Part shown: positions 7,547-16,993 of the stretch, piece after piece | Layout: each line of letters opens with the position of its first letter | Position numbering within the stretch: the first letter of the stretch is position 1 | Source of the DNA: Saccharicrinis sp. UBA6048 | GTDB lineage: Bacteria; Bacteroidota; Bacteroidia; Bacteroidales; Marinilabiliaceae | NCBI GenBank assembly: GCA_002429115.1 | Contig: DIYS01000055.1 | Span: 1 to 28,866, forward strand | Reading direction: 5' to 3' | Length of the DNA stretch: 28,866 bases | Program-made: the position numbers and the translations under genes | The notes under the pieces: model-generated | Database searches by the model: none | Seen by the model: only the letters and a program-made list of their open reading frames with translations | What the model was told of the DNA's origin: nothing

Positions 7547-8545
7547 TTAGAATTGGCGAATTGAACGCATGCCTTCATCATCCTGCTCCTTTTTAACTTT
7601 CTTCTTACCAAACATTCGGTGCCTGTTGCGCCTTAAGAACTTATTACTGTCAATTGTTAAAGAAATTTCATGACTCCCAAAACCAACATTATTTGATCCA
7701 AGCGGGAAGTCATACGAATAACAAACAGCAAGATTCTTAGATACCTGAACATTTAACAACGCTGCAGCAGCGGTATTAATACGATAGGAAGCTCCAAGCC
7801 AGAACATATTTTTATAGAGGAATTGCAAATTTACATCATGCGAAGAACTTACCTCCTGCCTGATTCGGCTCATTATTGAAGGCTTAATATATACATCTTT
7901 ACCAATCCCAATTGAGTATCCTGAACTTAAGTAAAGGGTTCTGAATTGCTGATAGATAATCCCTCCTGAATCATCTTTAAATTCAGAATTTAAAAGTTGC
8001 GGAACAGAAACTCCTAGGTAAAAATCAGGACTATAAAGGAAGGTTCCAACTCCAAAATTAGGTGAAAAATTATTACTTGCTTCTCCAACAAAACTCGGAT
8101 CATTATTGTCAATTACAGTCAACGACGATAATCCAACACTATGGTGATGGGCACCAGCACTTACCCCCAGGGAAATAAACATCTGATAATTAATCTTCAA
8201 CAAATAGCTATAAACAAAGGATAGCTGATTGTGCATTAATGGTCCACTTTGGTAATTGAGTATAGAGCCACCCAATGATGCCATACGTTTATTTAACGGA
8301 GAGTGCACACTCAGCGCATAGGTACTTGGTGCACCTTCAATTCCGAGCCATTGTTGTCGCGACATGGCATGTATGCTCAATGAATTACGAACGCCAGCAT
8401 AAGCCGGATTCACCATCAACTGGTTTTGCATATATTGAGATGTCACCAAATCATCCTGCCCATAAAACACCTGATGGTTTATCATGAACACGATAACTGC
8501 AAGAATACACCTTACATTTCTTATATGGCTCTTATTTTGCAACAT
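7547..8545 (-). CDS. PorP/SprF family protein, last gene of cargo operon
   Basis: This is a 332-residue PorP/SprF-family outer-membrane barrel. It has a signal peptide ending near VFYGQ, then LVTSQYMQNQLMVNPAYAG and RQQWLGIEGAPSTYALSVHSP, closely matching the family start. The ATG at 8545 is preferred to the TTG two codons upstream. Either way the start lies inside the 3' end of the type B cargo gene (14-base overlap with ATG), so translation is probably coupled. The C-terminus is basic (RRNRHRMFGKKKVKKEQ), which is unusual for a barrel end and could be a periplasmic tail. It most likely serves the upstream cargo. No clear terminator follows. Confidence 0.93.
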   Translation of the reverse strand: MLQNKSHIRNVRCILAVIVFMINHQVFYGQDDLVTSQYMQNQLMVNPAYAGVRNSLSIHAMSRQQWLGIEGAPSTYALSVHSPLNKRMASLGGSILNYQSGPLMHNQLSFVYSYLLKINYQMFISLGVSAGAHHHSVGLSSLTVIDNNDPSFVGEASNNFSPNFGVGTFLYSPDFYLGVSVPQLLNSEFKDDSGGIIYQQFRTLYLSSGYSIGIGKDVYIKPSIMSRIRQEVSSSHDVNLQFLYKNMFWLGASYRINTAAAALLNVQVSKNLAVCYSYDFPLGSNNVGFGSHEISLTIDSNKFLRRNRHRMFGKKKVKKEQDDEGMRSIRQF

Positions 8546-9452
8546 ACACAAATCCGGTCAACTTCTTATCTAAGCCCTCAATAGTTACTATATAATAATA
8601 GGTTCCAGCCGGAACCAATTTTCCATTATACTTACCAGTATTTCCAATACCATCCCAATCGTTACTGTAGTCACCGGTCTGAAAAGCGACCTTTCCCCAG
8701 GTATCAATAATCGTCAGGTTAATACCCAGGTAGGTTGAGAAATCAGGTACATAAAAGGTATCGTTAATCCCATCTCCATTGGGAGAAAAACCTTCCGGAA
8801 TTAGAAAATCTTTTGTGATATCATGCTTTACAGTTACAATTACCCATGCTTCATCACAGTCATTATCGGCATCACAAAGCCTGTATTTCAAAGAATCCAG
8901 TCCATTATATTTTCTATCAAAAACAGGAACCAGTTCGTCCTTATCATTAAAGATGGCATCTCCATGAATAAATTCAGTTTCTATACTCAAGCTATAAGGA
9001 AAGTCACCTTTTAGAGTGTCATTCTTTAATACAGGAATAAATATTTCTGACCCATGTAAATAATCCACTGTATCATTAACGGCTACTGGAATAAAATCAA
9101 CATTATTGACAACGATCTCAACCGTAGCTTTACCACATGAACCATTATTATTACACACTCTGTAATCAAATGCATCTTCCCCTACATAAGACAGATCAGG
9201 CGTATACTTAATTGTATTATCTGCATTGATTTCAACAGTACCATACTTAGGCGGGTTAATAATCTCCAACGATTGAACGCCATTATTCAGTCCAAAATCA
9301 TTTGTTAACACAGGAATATCAACCACCTCATCTTCCTGTATATTAGCAAAGTCATCATTTGCATACACTTCCTCAGCCATTACATCATTTGATGACGCCA
9401 AAGCAATTGAACAGGCAATCAGGTATATTATATGTATAAATATATATCTCAA
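8532..9452 (-). CDS. Type B T9SS cargo with two cadherin/Ig-like modules
   Basis: This is a 306-residue secreted protein. The signal peptide (FIHIIYLIACSIALAS) is followed by two tandem cadherin/Ig-like modules. The first has ANDDFANIQED, VLTNDFG and YTPDLSYVGEDAFDYRVC; the second has AVNDTVDY, PVLKNDT and YNGLDSLKYRLCD. Each carries a Cys pair (CNNNGSC and CDADNDC). The last 90 residues are the type B sorting domain (EGFSPNGDGINDTF, IDTWGKV, WDG, AGTYYYIVT, LTGFVYVAK). No ATG precedes the signal peptide in frame, so TTG at 9452 is the likely start. It follows the PorP gene of the adhesin pair by 89 bases and overlaps the next PorP by 14 bases. Confidence 0.88.
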   Translation of the reverse strand: MRYIFIHIIYLIACSIALASSNDVMAEEVYANDDFANIQEDEVVDIPVLTNDFGLNNGVQSLEIINPPKYGTVEINADNTIKYTPDLSYVGEDAFDYRVCNNNGSCGKATVEIVVNNVDFIPVAVNDTVDYLHGSEIFIPVLKNDTLKGDFPYSLSIETEFIHGDAIFNDKDELVPVFDRKYNGLDSLKYRLCDADNDCDEAWVIVTVKHDITKDFLIPEGFSPNGDGINDTFYVPDFSTYLGINLTIIDTWGKVAFQTGDYSNDWDGIGNTGKYNGKLVPAGTYYYIVTIEGLDKKLTGFVYVAK

Positions 9453-9541
9453 AGTTTTAGCAATAAGGTTCTTGACGTAAAGCTAATCAATGCCGGATTG
9501 TTTACAAAAATCAGTCACACTTAATTACTAACACCCCACTA

Positions 9542-10552
9542 CTAGTAACCCACAAATTTATAGTTGTGCCGCTTATTATGAAACTTTTTTGAACATGGAA
9601 TGGCACCCTTGCTTTTGTCTCTGCATATGCGATAACCAAATACCAATTGGTAACTACTGCCATAATCAACTTGCGCTGTAGTAAGCCCCAATTGATATTC
9701 AAGGCCCACGCTGAAGTTTCGGTACACGATCCCACCGGTGATTGCCATGCCCAAACTTTTTCCAAATTGATGATCCATGGTATGACGGTAAGCCAACAAC
9801 CCCCATGTTGAAAAGTCAGGATCAGGCGTAGGCATATACACCTTCAAATTGGCATCTAAGCGTTTATCGGTTAACGCATTTCTGCGATATAGCAAAAGCG
9901 GCTCGAGGTATAAATCACGATCAGCCACTTTAAAACTACCGCCCACATGAAGATGCATATCTAAAACCCTCTTGGGCTCCTCAGATGCGGTATACATGGG
10001 ATTATTCTCAGGCAGAATATTGGTAACCGCAAGCCCCAAATGCATGTCATTATACTTTAATAAGGCTCCGGTACCCGCATTAAATCCGAAGCCGCTTAAA
10101 TCCTTACCTGTAATTACAGGATCAAGTTCTGCTCCTTCACTTAACGCACTAATATCAAGCGATGTATTTTCAACAACAATAGATAAGCCAAACGATAACG
10201 TCATCACTTTACGACGTTTCTTCATAAGCAATAATTCATAAGAAAAGGCTTGATTTAAGCCTATTTCTTTATGGAATCCATTTCTATCGTTATACACATA
10301 TGTCCCTGACCCTAAATGCCCGGTCACCGGCATCTGGAAGCTCATAATCTGGGTAGTCGGTGCATTGGACATTCCAAACCATTGCTTCTGAAAGAATCCG
10401 TTTACGGTTATACAATTTTTTGAGTAAGCTGCCGCTGATGGGTTCATCTGAAACAAATCATAGACATACTGATTTGTCAGATAATATTTCTGTCCCACAG
10501 CTACAGTCAGAGGAATAGCTATAAGTAATATAGATATATAAAGTCGCTTCAT
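9542..10552 (-). CDS. PorP/SprF family protein coupled to the giant adhesin
   Basis: This is a 336-residue PorP/SprF-like barrel with signal peptide (YISILLIAIPLTVAVGQ). The N-terminus YYLTNQYVYDLFQMNPSAAAYSKN and QKQWFGMSNAPTTQIMSFQ are divergent versions of the family motifs (NPAYAG became NPSAAAY). Of the three paralogues here it differs most from the consensus, which fits co-evolution with a different client. Its ATG overlaps the adhesin stop codon (ATGA, 4 bases), so it is translationally coupled to that gene. The C-terminus is Cys- and Lys-rich (RICRDKSKGAIPCSKKFHNKRH). Confidence 0.9.
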   Translation of the reverse strand: MKRLYISILLIAIPLTVAVGQKYYLTNQYVYDLFQMNPSAAAYSKNCITVNGFFQKQWFGMSNAPTTQIMSFQMPVTGHLGSGTYVYNDRNGFHKEIGLNQAFSYELLLMKKRRKVMTLSFGLSIVVENTSLDISALSEGAELDPVITGKDLSGFGFNAGTGALLKYNDMHLGLAVTNILPENNPMYTASEEPKRVLDMHLHVGGSFKVADRDLYLEPLLLYRRNALTDKRLDANLKVYMPTPDPDFSTWGLLAYRHTMDHQFGKSLGMAITGGIVYRNFSVGLEYQLGLTTAQVDYGSSYQLVFGYRICRDKSKGAIPCSKKFHNKRHNYKFVGY

Positions 10553-13500
10553 CGTTGTAAGGTTATATTGCCTTTAATGAACTTGCCCGTTGGATGAAGC
10601 TCAACCACATACCAATAGTCATCAGATCGTACAGGTTTACCAAGATACTTTCCATCCCATCCAGGATCAGATGCCTTATAGCGAATCAGAAGTTTTCCAT
10701 ATCGATCGTAAATTCTGATTTCACTGTCTGGTAATCGCTCTAAACCTTTAATTGTCCAGGTATCATTAAATCCATCACCATTAGGAGTAAAGAAATTAGG
10801 TACTTCAAGATCAAGATCCTCAAGAATCGTGTGTGTTAAAATCGCTTCACAACCATTGACATCAGCTACTGTAAATTCATATTCTCCATTATCGAGATCC
10901 TTAAACACATTTTCATCCTGCTCAAAACCATTATTAACTGCATACTTATAAGGCTCAGTTCCTCCTTCAGGATATAAGACAACTTGTGCATAAATTGATG
11001 TGTCAATACGTGCAATAACAGGCGTTGGGTTATAAACTACAACTGTAGTATCACTCAGGATGAAGCATCCATCGCTTACCGAAACCCAGTATTTTCCAGG
11101 TTCTTCAACCTCCTTAGTTGAATCAGTACTGCCATCATTCCATTTATAGGCAATATAATCAAGACCTGCATCCAGTAACAAAGTTTCACCTGTACATACA
11201 GCGGTATCCGGACACAGTTCATAATCAGGCGCCGGCAACGAATAAACCATTCGTGTATCAAATCCCCAGCAACCATTGGCGTCTCTCACTGTAACAACAT
11301 TTACCGTATCAGCAAAATTCGAATAAGTCATTGGTCCTAAATCACCATTATGCCACTCGTAATAATCGAATCCAGCAGTTGCTTCGAGCTGAATTTGCTC
11401 TACCGGACATATAGCAATATCTGCCCCAATATTAACTTGTGGTATCGGATGCCAGGTCACCTTTGCATCATCAGTTCCCACACATCCTTTGTCCGTTTCA
11501 ACTGTCAGGGTATAGGTACCTTTTGTAACGTTGATGGTTGAACTTGTTGAACCGTTTGACCAACGATAATTCGTTAATCCTGCAGGAACAGTCAGCATTC
11601 CCAGCTCACCGGAACAAACCGGAGCAGCATCATCAACATTAAAATGAGGTATTGGATTGACAGTAATTTGAACATCATCGGTTGCAGTACAACCATGAGC
11701 ATTTCCTACCTCAACCTTATAGTTACCGGTAGAAGTAGCTACTAACGACGACTCATTCAGGCTAACATCGTCATTCCATTGATAGGTAGTATAATCTGCC
11801 CCAGCATCAATTACTATTTGATCGCCTTCGCACATTTCACGATCAGCACCTAAATCAACCGTTGGGACAGGTAAAGTTTTTACAACTGCAACATCTGTAC
11901 TTCCACAGCCATTGACATCTTCAATAACAAGTCTATAAGAACCTGCAACATTGGTAATCCATGGAGCATCGCTTATCAGATGGTTATCTCCTGTAGCCTC
12001 AACCTTATACCAATCATACGAAAGGGCATTAGCAACAGGATTAGTTAATGGTACATCAATATTTTCACAGGTTGGTGCCGGATCATTAAGACCAATGTTT
12101 GTCTGCGCAAATTGATTTATAGTAACATTATCCGTTGCCGAGCAACCAGCTATATCAAAGGCTGTAACTTTGTAATCTCCAGCAGTATTAATTACTTTTT
12201 CAGCGGTATTCCAATCTTTAAACTGCTTTAAACCATCATCAAAAACAAGATAATCAAATGCAGCATCTCCTTCATTAAAATTAGCTATTTCAATAACACC
12301 AACAGAATCTGTACAGATACTCGCCGGAGCATTAATTGTGACAGAAGGTGCAGCATGTTCCTTAACATCTATAAAAGTATTCTTGGTACATCCAGAATAG
12401 GTTCCTTCTACTTTATAAATCCCTGCTTCATAAACCTCTATTTGATTGGGTGGCCAACTAGGGTCTGTCACTATTTCATCCGCACCATTATACCACTTGT
12501 AGTGACTATAAACAGAGGATGCTTCAATAAAAATTGTATCATCCTCACATAAATTTCTATTTAAGGTAAGATTTAATTCTCCTGTATCCTTAAATCTAAT
12601 GTTAACTTCATCTTCAACTACGCATCCATTAGCATCAAGAGCCGTCACCTTATAAATACCACTATTATCATCAACTTTTGAATCAGTAATTGTATGAATT
12701 AGCAAATCATCTGATCCATTAAGGTTGTTAAATGTCAATTCTCCATCTTTCTTAAAACTCCACCTGGCATTTGTATACCCAGCTTGTAATTTTATTTCTA
12801 AATCAACACCTTCACATTCTTCGGTATCTGGTCCCAAGTCAACACTTAAGGGTCTATAAAAGTCAAAATTAAAATCATCACGAACCTTACAACCGTTTGC
12901 ATCGGTAATTTCCAGCCAATAATCATCAGCCACATTAACATCTAAACTTGTGCCTGTTGAGTTATCAGACCATAAATAGGTATAACCACCCCCAGTAAGT
13001 GGCGCATTAATTGTTGTGGTAGCAGCCACACAACCTAATTGGTCAGTTATATCAATGTTTGGCAAATCATTAACCGTAATATTAAAATCTTGCGAAACCG
13101 GACATCCTTCAGCTCCCCAAACTGTAAGTGTATAAACACCTGTACTTTGAGGTTCGATAAAATTTTGAGTTGGGTCAGCATTTAATACTGCACTATTAAA
13201 TTCCCACTCAAATCGTTCGATATTAGTATTGTCAGCAATAATTCGTTCTCCTCTGCAAAGCTCTGTGGTATTTAAGGTAATAGTTGGCAGATTATGGGTC
13301 GTTACTTCTTTCCGTTCTGTATTCGAACAGTTTAAATCATCTGTAACAGTTAACCAAATATCACGAACATCACCCTCTGCAAGTACGACTGAAGCAGTAT
13401 TACCTGTAGAACCATCGAACCATTCATAACTTCCCAGGCCAGCCGGCACCTGAAAGTCAATAGTTTCTCCGGGACAAACCACGGTATCATTTCCCAAATC

Positions 13501-15084
13501 AAACTCCGGAAGTAAAAACTCAACATAAAGGCTATCCGTCAACTCACAACCACCGAAATTAACTTCGGCTGTCACCCAATATTTACCGGATTGTGTTACC
13601 GAAAAAGTAGGGTCGGTTGACTGAACAACGTTTCCTGTATGCTCTGAAAACCAATTATAGCTTTTCATTGGTTGCGCTGTCCGAAGGATAATCTCATTAC
13701 CCTGACACTCCTGGGTTGGTCCTTCAACACGTAATTGTCCATACGATGAAAAATATCCATAACTGGTACTTCCCTGATTCTCATCAAGAACACTCATATG
13801 GAATAATCCACCAGTATTTTCTATCGTATGTGGAACGCCTGTTGTGATTGATAGTTGTATTATTCCTGAATACCATGTTTCATCAGGTGCCCCTGTATCT
13901 GTACCCTCAACTTTTTCCCAGCTTATAGCATCAAGATCATTTCTTACTGTTCCATTCTGATCTCTGAAAACAAAAGAACTTAAGTTCTTCTGCTGGGTTA
14001 ATAACTGCACCCAAAACTCCAGGTTAAACGTACGAACAAAACTCACTGTCTTAGAACCTGTACAACTGGTACTCGGCAATATGGCACTTCCCATTTCGTT
14101 TCCTGTTCTATTCCATAAACTGGCAAGTTGGTAGGCATATATCGGTTTATCAGAATCAATAAATAAAGCATTCCCTTCAATATCCAAATCAAGCTGTTCG
14201 CCTTTATTGAGCTGTTTAGTTAATGTCTTTGAGTTGTATACAATTGAAATATAGGTATCATCCTCTGTTGCCAGAACATACACTTTATTAATGGTTTGTG
14301 AATCAGGATTTGTATTAACGGCAATATATTCGGTTCCGATCATAGAAGTTGGAATCAATTGGTCACCAATCAGATCGTAAGGGCCAAATCCTGGTCCCTG
14401 CCATATACTATCATCACTGATTGTTACAGCTATATCTTTATCTGCAGAGATATAGGTTCCTGCTAAAGATGAAGAAGGAGTACCGTCATTTCTATTTTCG
14501 ATACAGTAGGTTTGTCCCCTGTTTAGTGTTATAGTATACTCCACACCTGCATTATGCCCAACAATATCAGCAGTAGGAATAATTGTAACAGTTGTTCCAT
14601 CTTCAGTAGCCACAATATCAGCCTTCTCTGTAGCCTTAGGCGAAAGAGGCTTATTTCTAAACGAGTTCTGTGATGGAACGAAGAATTCCCGACCTATACC
14701 ATTAGGTCCTTTCAACGTAAATTTATCAGGATTAACACCATTTGCCACTTCATAGTATACTGTAATATCAGCATCTGATGTTATTAAGATTCCTTTATTA
14801 TTAACCGTATTGGAAGGAATATTCTCTACAACATTCTTATCTAAATCAATTCGTTGTTGTGTTTTTGCGCCAATGGTAGTATTTGTAATTACTGTACCAG
14901 TTGATGGGATACTCACAGTAACGTTAGCATCTGAATCAATGGCTGTAATTCGGAAAACAATCGGTTTATCACCATGCCCTGATGTCACATCAGGTGCAAC
15001 AAACCAAAACTCCCTGCCGACTTGAGCATTAGAGCTGAATATGAAGAGGATAAAAAGACAAAGTATACAGAAGCCTTTTTGCAT
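10549..15084 (-). CDS. Giant type B T9SS adhesin, IgGFc-binding-like N-terminus
   Basis: This is a 1511-residue surface protein. After the signal peptide (residues 1-20, ending SSNAQ), residues about 22-455 match the IgGFc-binding-protein-like N-terminal domain (GREFWFVAPDV, DADITVYYEV, GREFFVPSQNSF, TEYIAVNT). Then come 12 Ig/PKD-like modules of 65-90 residues. Most start with C-x-G-E and end with GC before a P-x-V/I-x-L-G linker, which suggests one disulfide per module. One SprB-like repeat follows (GTEPYKYAVNNG, DLDNGEYEFTVADVNGC). The last 90 residues are the type B sorting domain (VPNFFTPNGDGFNDTW, IYDRYGKLL, WDG, DDYWYVVE, IKGNITLQR). It probably mediates adhesion or matrix formation (inference). 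It is the first gene of a four-gene operon and has a consensus promoter. Confidence 0.92.
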   Translation of the reverse strand: MQKGFCILCLFILFIFSSNAQVGREFWFVAPDVTSGHGDKPIVFRITAIDSDANVTVSIPSTGTVITNTTIGAKTQQRIDLDKNVVENIPSNTVNNKGILITSDADITVYYEVANGVNPDKFTLKGPNGIGREFFVPSQNSFRNKPLSPKATEKADIVATEDGTTVTIIPTADIVGHNAGVEYTITLNRGQTYCIENRNDGTPSSSLAGTYISADKDIAVTISDDSIWQGPGFGPYDLIGDQLIPTSMIGTEYIAVNTNPDSQTINKVYVLATEDDTYISIVYNSKTLTKQLNKGEQLDLDIEGNALFIDSDKPIYAYQLASLWNRTGNEMGSAILPSTSCTGSKTVSFVRTFNLEFWVQLLTQQKNLSSFVFRDQNGTVRNDLDAISWEKVEGTDTGAPDETWYSGIIQLSITTGVPHTIENTGGLFHMSVLDENQGSTSYGYFSSYGQLRVEGPTQECQGNEIILRTAQPMKSYNWFSEHTGNVVQSTDPTFSVTQSGKYWVTAEVNFGGCELTDSLYVEFLLPEFDLGNDTVVCPGETIDFQVPAGLGSYEWFDGSTGNTASVVLAEGDVRDIWLTVTDDLNCSNTERKEVTTHNLPTITLNTTELCRGERIIADNTNIERFEWEFNSAVLNADPTQNFIEPQSTGVYTLTVWGAEGCPVSQDFNITVNDLPNIDITDQLGCVAATTTINAPLTGGGYTYLWSDNSTGTSLDVNVADDYWLEITDANGCKVRDDFNFDFYRPLSVDLGPDTEECEGVDLEIKLQAGYTNARWSFKKDGELTFNNLNGSDDLLIHTITDSKVDDNSGIYKVTALDANGCVVEDEVNIRFKDTGELNLTLNRNLCEDDTIFIEASSVYSHYKWYNGADEIVTDPSWPPNQIEVYEAGIYKVEGTYSGCTKNTFIDVKEHAAPSVTINAPASICTDSVGVIEIANFNEGDAAFDYLVFDDGLKQFKDWNTAEKVINTAGDYKVTAFDIAGCSATDNVTINQFAQTNIGLNDPAPTCENIDVPLTNPVANALSYDWYKVEATGDNHLISDAPWITNVAGSYRLVIEDVNGCGSTDVAVVKTLPVPTVDLGADREMCEGDQIVIDAGADYTTYQWNDDVSLNESSLVATSTGNYKVEVGNAHGCTATDDVQITVNPIPHFNVDDAAPVCSGELGMLTVPAGLTNYRWSNGSTSSTINVTKGTYTLTVETDKGCVGTDDAKVTWHPIPQVNIGADIAICPVEQIQLEATAGFDYYEWHNGDLGPMTYSNFADTVNVVTVRDANGCWGFDTRMVYSLPAPDYELCPDTAVCTGETLLLDAGLDYIAYKWNDGSTDSTKEVEEPGKYWVSVSDGCFILSDTTVVVYNPTPVIARIDTSIYAQVVLYPEGGTEPYKYAVNNGFEQDENVFKDLDNGEYEFTVADVNGCEAILTHTILEDLDLEVPNFFTPNGDGFNDTWTIKGLERLPDSEIRIYDRYGKLLIRYKASDPGWDGKYLGKPVRSDDYWYVVELHPTGKFIKGNITLQR

Positions 15085-15132
15085 AATTGTTAAATTAGGT
15101 TGTTAATATAAGATACAACAATACCTGCATCA

Positions 15133-15162
15133 CAAAACTAGCAATACATTTTCTTCACCCAA
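15133..15162 (-). promoter_or_regulatory. Consensus Bacteroidota promoter of the adhesin operon
   Basis: On the minus strand, TTG (15162-15160) is followed after exactly 19 bases by TAGTTTTG (15140-15133). This is the -33/-7 arrangement of the Bacteroidota primary sigma factor. The leader to the ATG at 15084 would be about 40 bases. Confidence 0.8.
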
Positions 15163-15642
15163 CCTAATTCAACGTAACTTTTAAGTATGAAATAAGTGAT
15201 ATTCATCACGGCACCACTTAAATCGGCATTAAAGCTATACCGTTGTACTCAAAAAGCGATTAAAAGTTTCATAATAACACCGGTATTTTTAATAATAACC
15301 TAGTTGTAATACCTATTATTCATTGAATCATTATGTTATCACTAATTTTATTATAAACTTGATTTTATCCTTTGAAGAAAATAATTAACTTTAAACTCAG
15401 ATAATCTAATAAAATACACTTAACTTCAAAGCATTACAATTCACTAAACAAATCCGGCAAAGGATTATACGAATGCTGGATCAATTGAAATACTCCTCCT
15501 TTTGAGTCTATTTTTGACTCTTCTTCTTACACACCAATGTGAAACATCTTAATGTCTGTTAATGTGGTTTACTCTTTTCAATAAAGTTTAAAATCCACCT
15601 CAATACAGATCAAATTATTTATCGCGTATTAAAAACAGAACA
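15163..15642. other. Intergenic region between divergent adhesin operon and peptidase gene
   Basis: This is an AT-rich, apparently non-coding stretch. Apart from the promoter candidate at 15485-15516, only a weak GTGAT-ATTC-ATCAC hairpin near 15193 and AT-rich runs are visible. No credible small gene or RNA was recognised. Confidence 0.6.
15485..15516 (+). promoter_or_regulatory. Promoter candidate for the S37-like peptidase
   Basis: TTG at 15485-15487 lies 21 bases before TATTTTTG (15509-15516), a TAnnTTTG match. The -7 box is flanked by GAGTC (15504-15508) and GACTC (15516-15520), a short inverted repeat that could hold a regulator. The leader would be about 120 bases. Confidence 0.5.
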
Positions 15643-16914
15643 ATGAACAAACTAATATTCATAACTCTAATATTCTGCACCTTAGCTACAGCTTGTAAAA
15701 CAACAACATCATCACCAACTGAATTACTATCTGAAAATCCAATATTATCAGCTGAACTAATAGAAACTGATACCTCACAGTTTGAACAATCGTGGCTAAT
15801 ATGGTTTAACCAACCAATCGACCACAACCATCCGGAAAAAGGAACATTCAAACAACGAATATGGTACTCGCATAAAGGAGTGGATGCTCCGACCGTGATG
15901 GTAACAGAAGGATATTCTGCGCCACGCAATTACGTTTCGGAACTCACCAAACTACTAAATGCGAACCAAATAATAGTTGAACACCGGTATTTTGATCAAT
16001 CAAAACCGGCTGTCGATACATGGGATTATCTCCGTGTTGATCAGGCAGCAAAAGATCATCATGAAATAATACGGTTTTTTAAGCAGTTATATAAAGGTAA
16101 ATGGCTAACAACGGGGATAAGTAAGGGTGGACAAACAGCTATTTTCCACAGGGCACTGTTTCCTGAAGATGTCGACATTAGTGTTCCATACGTTGCACCA
16201 TTAAACCTTCAGCGGGAAGATCAGCGCTTATTCGATTTTTTCGGCAAAGTTGGAACAGAAGATGATCGAAAGAGAATTCATGCTTTTCAAAAGAATGTGT
16301 TGGAACAAAAACAAACATTACTTCCTTTGTTTGAGCAATATGCCAAGGATAAGAACTATACTTTTCGAATGGGTATTGACAAAGCCTTTGAGTTGGCTGT
16401 ATTGGAATATCCATTTTCTTTTTGGCAATGGGGTGGCAGCATTACGGATATTCCATCTTCAGATGCTTCACCTGAAGAACTATTTCAACACTTAAAAACC
16501 GGTAGTGACATTGGTTATGTTTCGGATCAAAGCTGGGAAGATATTAAACCATTCTTTTACCAGGCATACAAAGAACTTGGCTATTATGCATATGTTCCGG
16601 GCGATCTTAAAGCATTATTAACAGCATTTGATCAAGATACAATAAGCAGCAGCATCTTTGCCCCGGGAGGTGATACACTGCAGTTTATTCCAACAATGAA
16701 TGATATCGTATTAAGTCTTGAGCAGAACAATCCTAAAATGATAACGATTATTGGAGCTAATGATCCATGGGGAGCTACATCAATTAATAATCCCAAACTC
16801 AGCAATACCATTCGTGCTGTTTCTCCGGAAGGATCACACAAAACCAGGATTAACAATCTTCCAGATGACACCCGGGAAGAAGTATTAAACACATTAAATG
16901 AATGGCTTAGATAA
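15643..16914 (+). CDS. S37-like serine peptidase, exported lipoprotein
   Basis: This is a 423-residue alpha/beta-hydrolase resembling peptidase family S37 (PS-10, prolyl aminopeptidases) and related to S28. The signal peptide ends in LATAC, so Cys18 is a probable lipid attachment site. Family landmarks are NQPIDHNHPEKGTFKQRIWY (first barrel strands), VEHRYF at residues 112-117, and the nucleophile elbow TGISKGGQTA with Ser160. The likely catalytic Asp is 374 (GANDPWG) and the His is 399 (EGSHKTRI). It probably trims proline-containing peptides in the envelope. It is transcribed alone, divergent from the adhesin operon, and ends at a bidirectional terminator. Choosing S37 over S28 rests on motif recall only. 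Confidence 0.82.
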   Translation: MNKLIFITLIFCTLATACKTTTSSPTELLSENPILSAELIETDTSQFEQSWLIWFNQPIDHNHPEKGTFKQRIWYSHKGVDAPTVMVTEGYSAPRNYVSELTKLLNANQIIVEHRYFDQSKPAVDTWDYLRVDQAAKDHHEIIRFFKQLYKGKWLTTGISKGGQTAIFHRALFPEDVDISVPYVAPLNLQREDQRLFDFFGKVGTEDDRKRIHAFQKNVLEQKQTLLPLFEQYAKDKNYTFRMGIDKAFELAVLEYPFSFWQWGGSITDIPSSDASPEELFQHLKTGSDIGYVSDQSWEDIKPFFYQAYKELGYYAYVPGDLKALLTAFDQDTISSSIFAPGGDTLQFIPTMNDIVLSLEQNNPKMITIIGANDPWGATSINNPKLSNTIRAVSPEGSHKTRINNLPDDTREEVLNTLNEWLR

Positions 16915-16918
16915 CACA

Positions 16919-16947
16919 AAAAGGCTTCCGGGATGGAAGCCTTTTTT
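16919..16947. terminator. Bidirectional rho-independent terminator
   Basis: A perfect 9-base stem (AAGGCTTCC / GGAAGCCTT) with a 5-base loop has an A run on its left and six T on its right. It serves the peptidase gene and, from the other side, the converging Spx/ArsC gene. Confidence 0.9.
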
Positions 16948-16993
16948 ACTACTACGTGGTTTCTACAATTTGGGTTAGGTAGTAATGGATATC

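Noticed and set aside
7547..8551. TTG start at 8551 for the last PorP gene
   Set aside because: ATG occurs two codons later (8545). The difference does not affect the signal peptide or the overlap with the upstream gene.
10549..15084. Recent repeat expansion or phase-variable array in the adhesin
   Set aside because: The 12 modules share only short motifs and their DNA is diverged. No long identical repeats or slippage tracts were seen.
15189..15210. Hairpin GTGAT-ATTC-ATCAC upstream of the adhesin promoter
   Set aside because: Five base pairs in AT-rich DNA are expected by chance. There is no T run and no link to a gene start.
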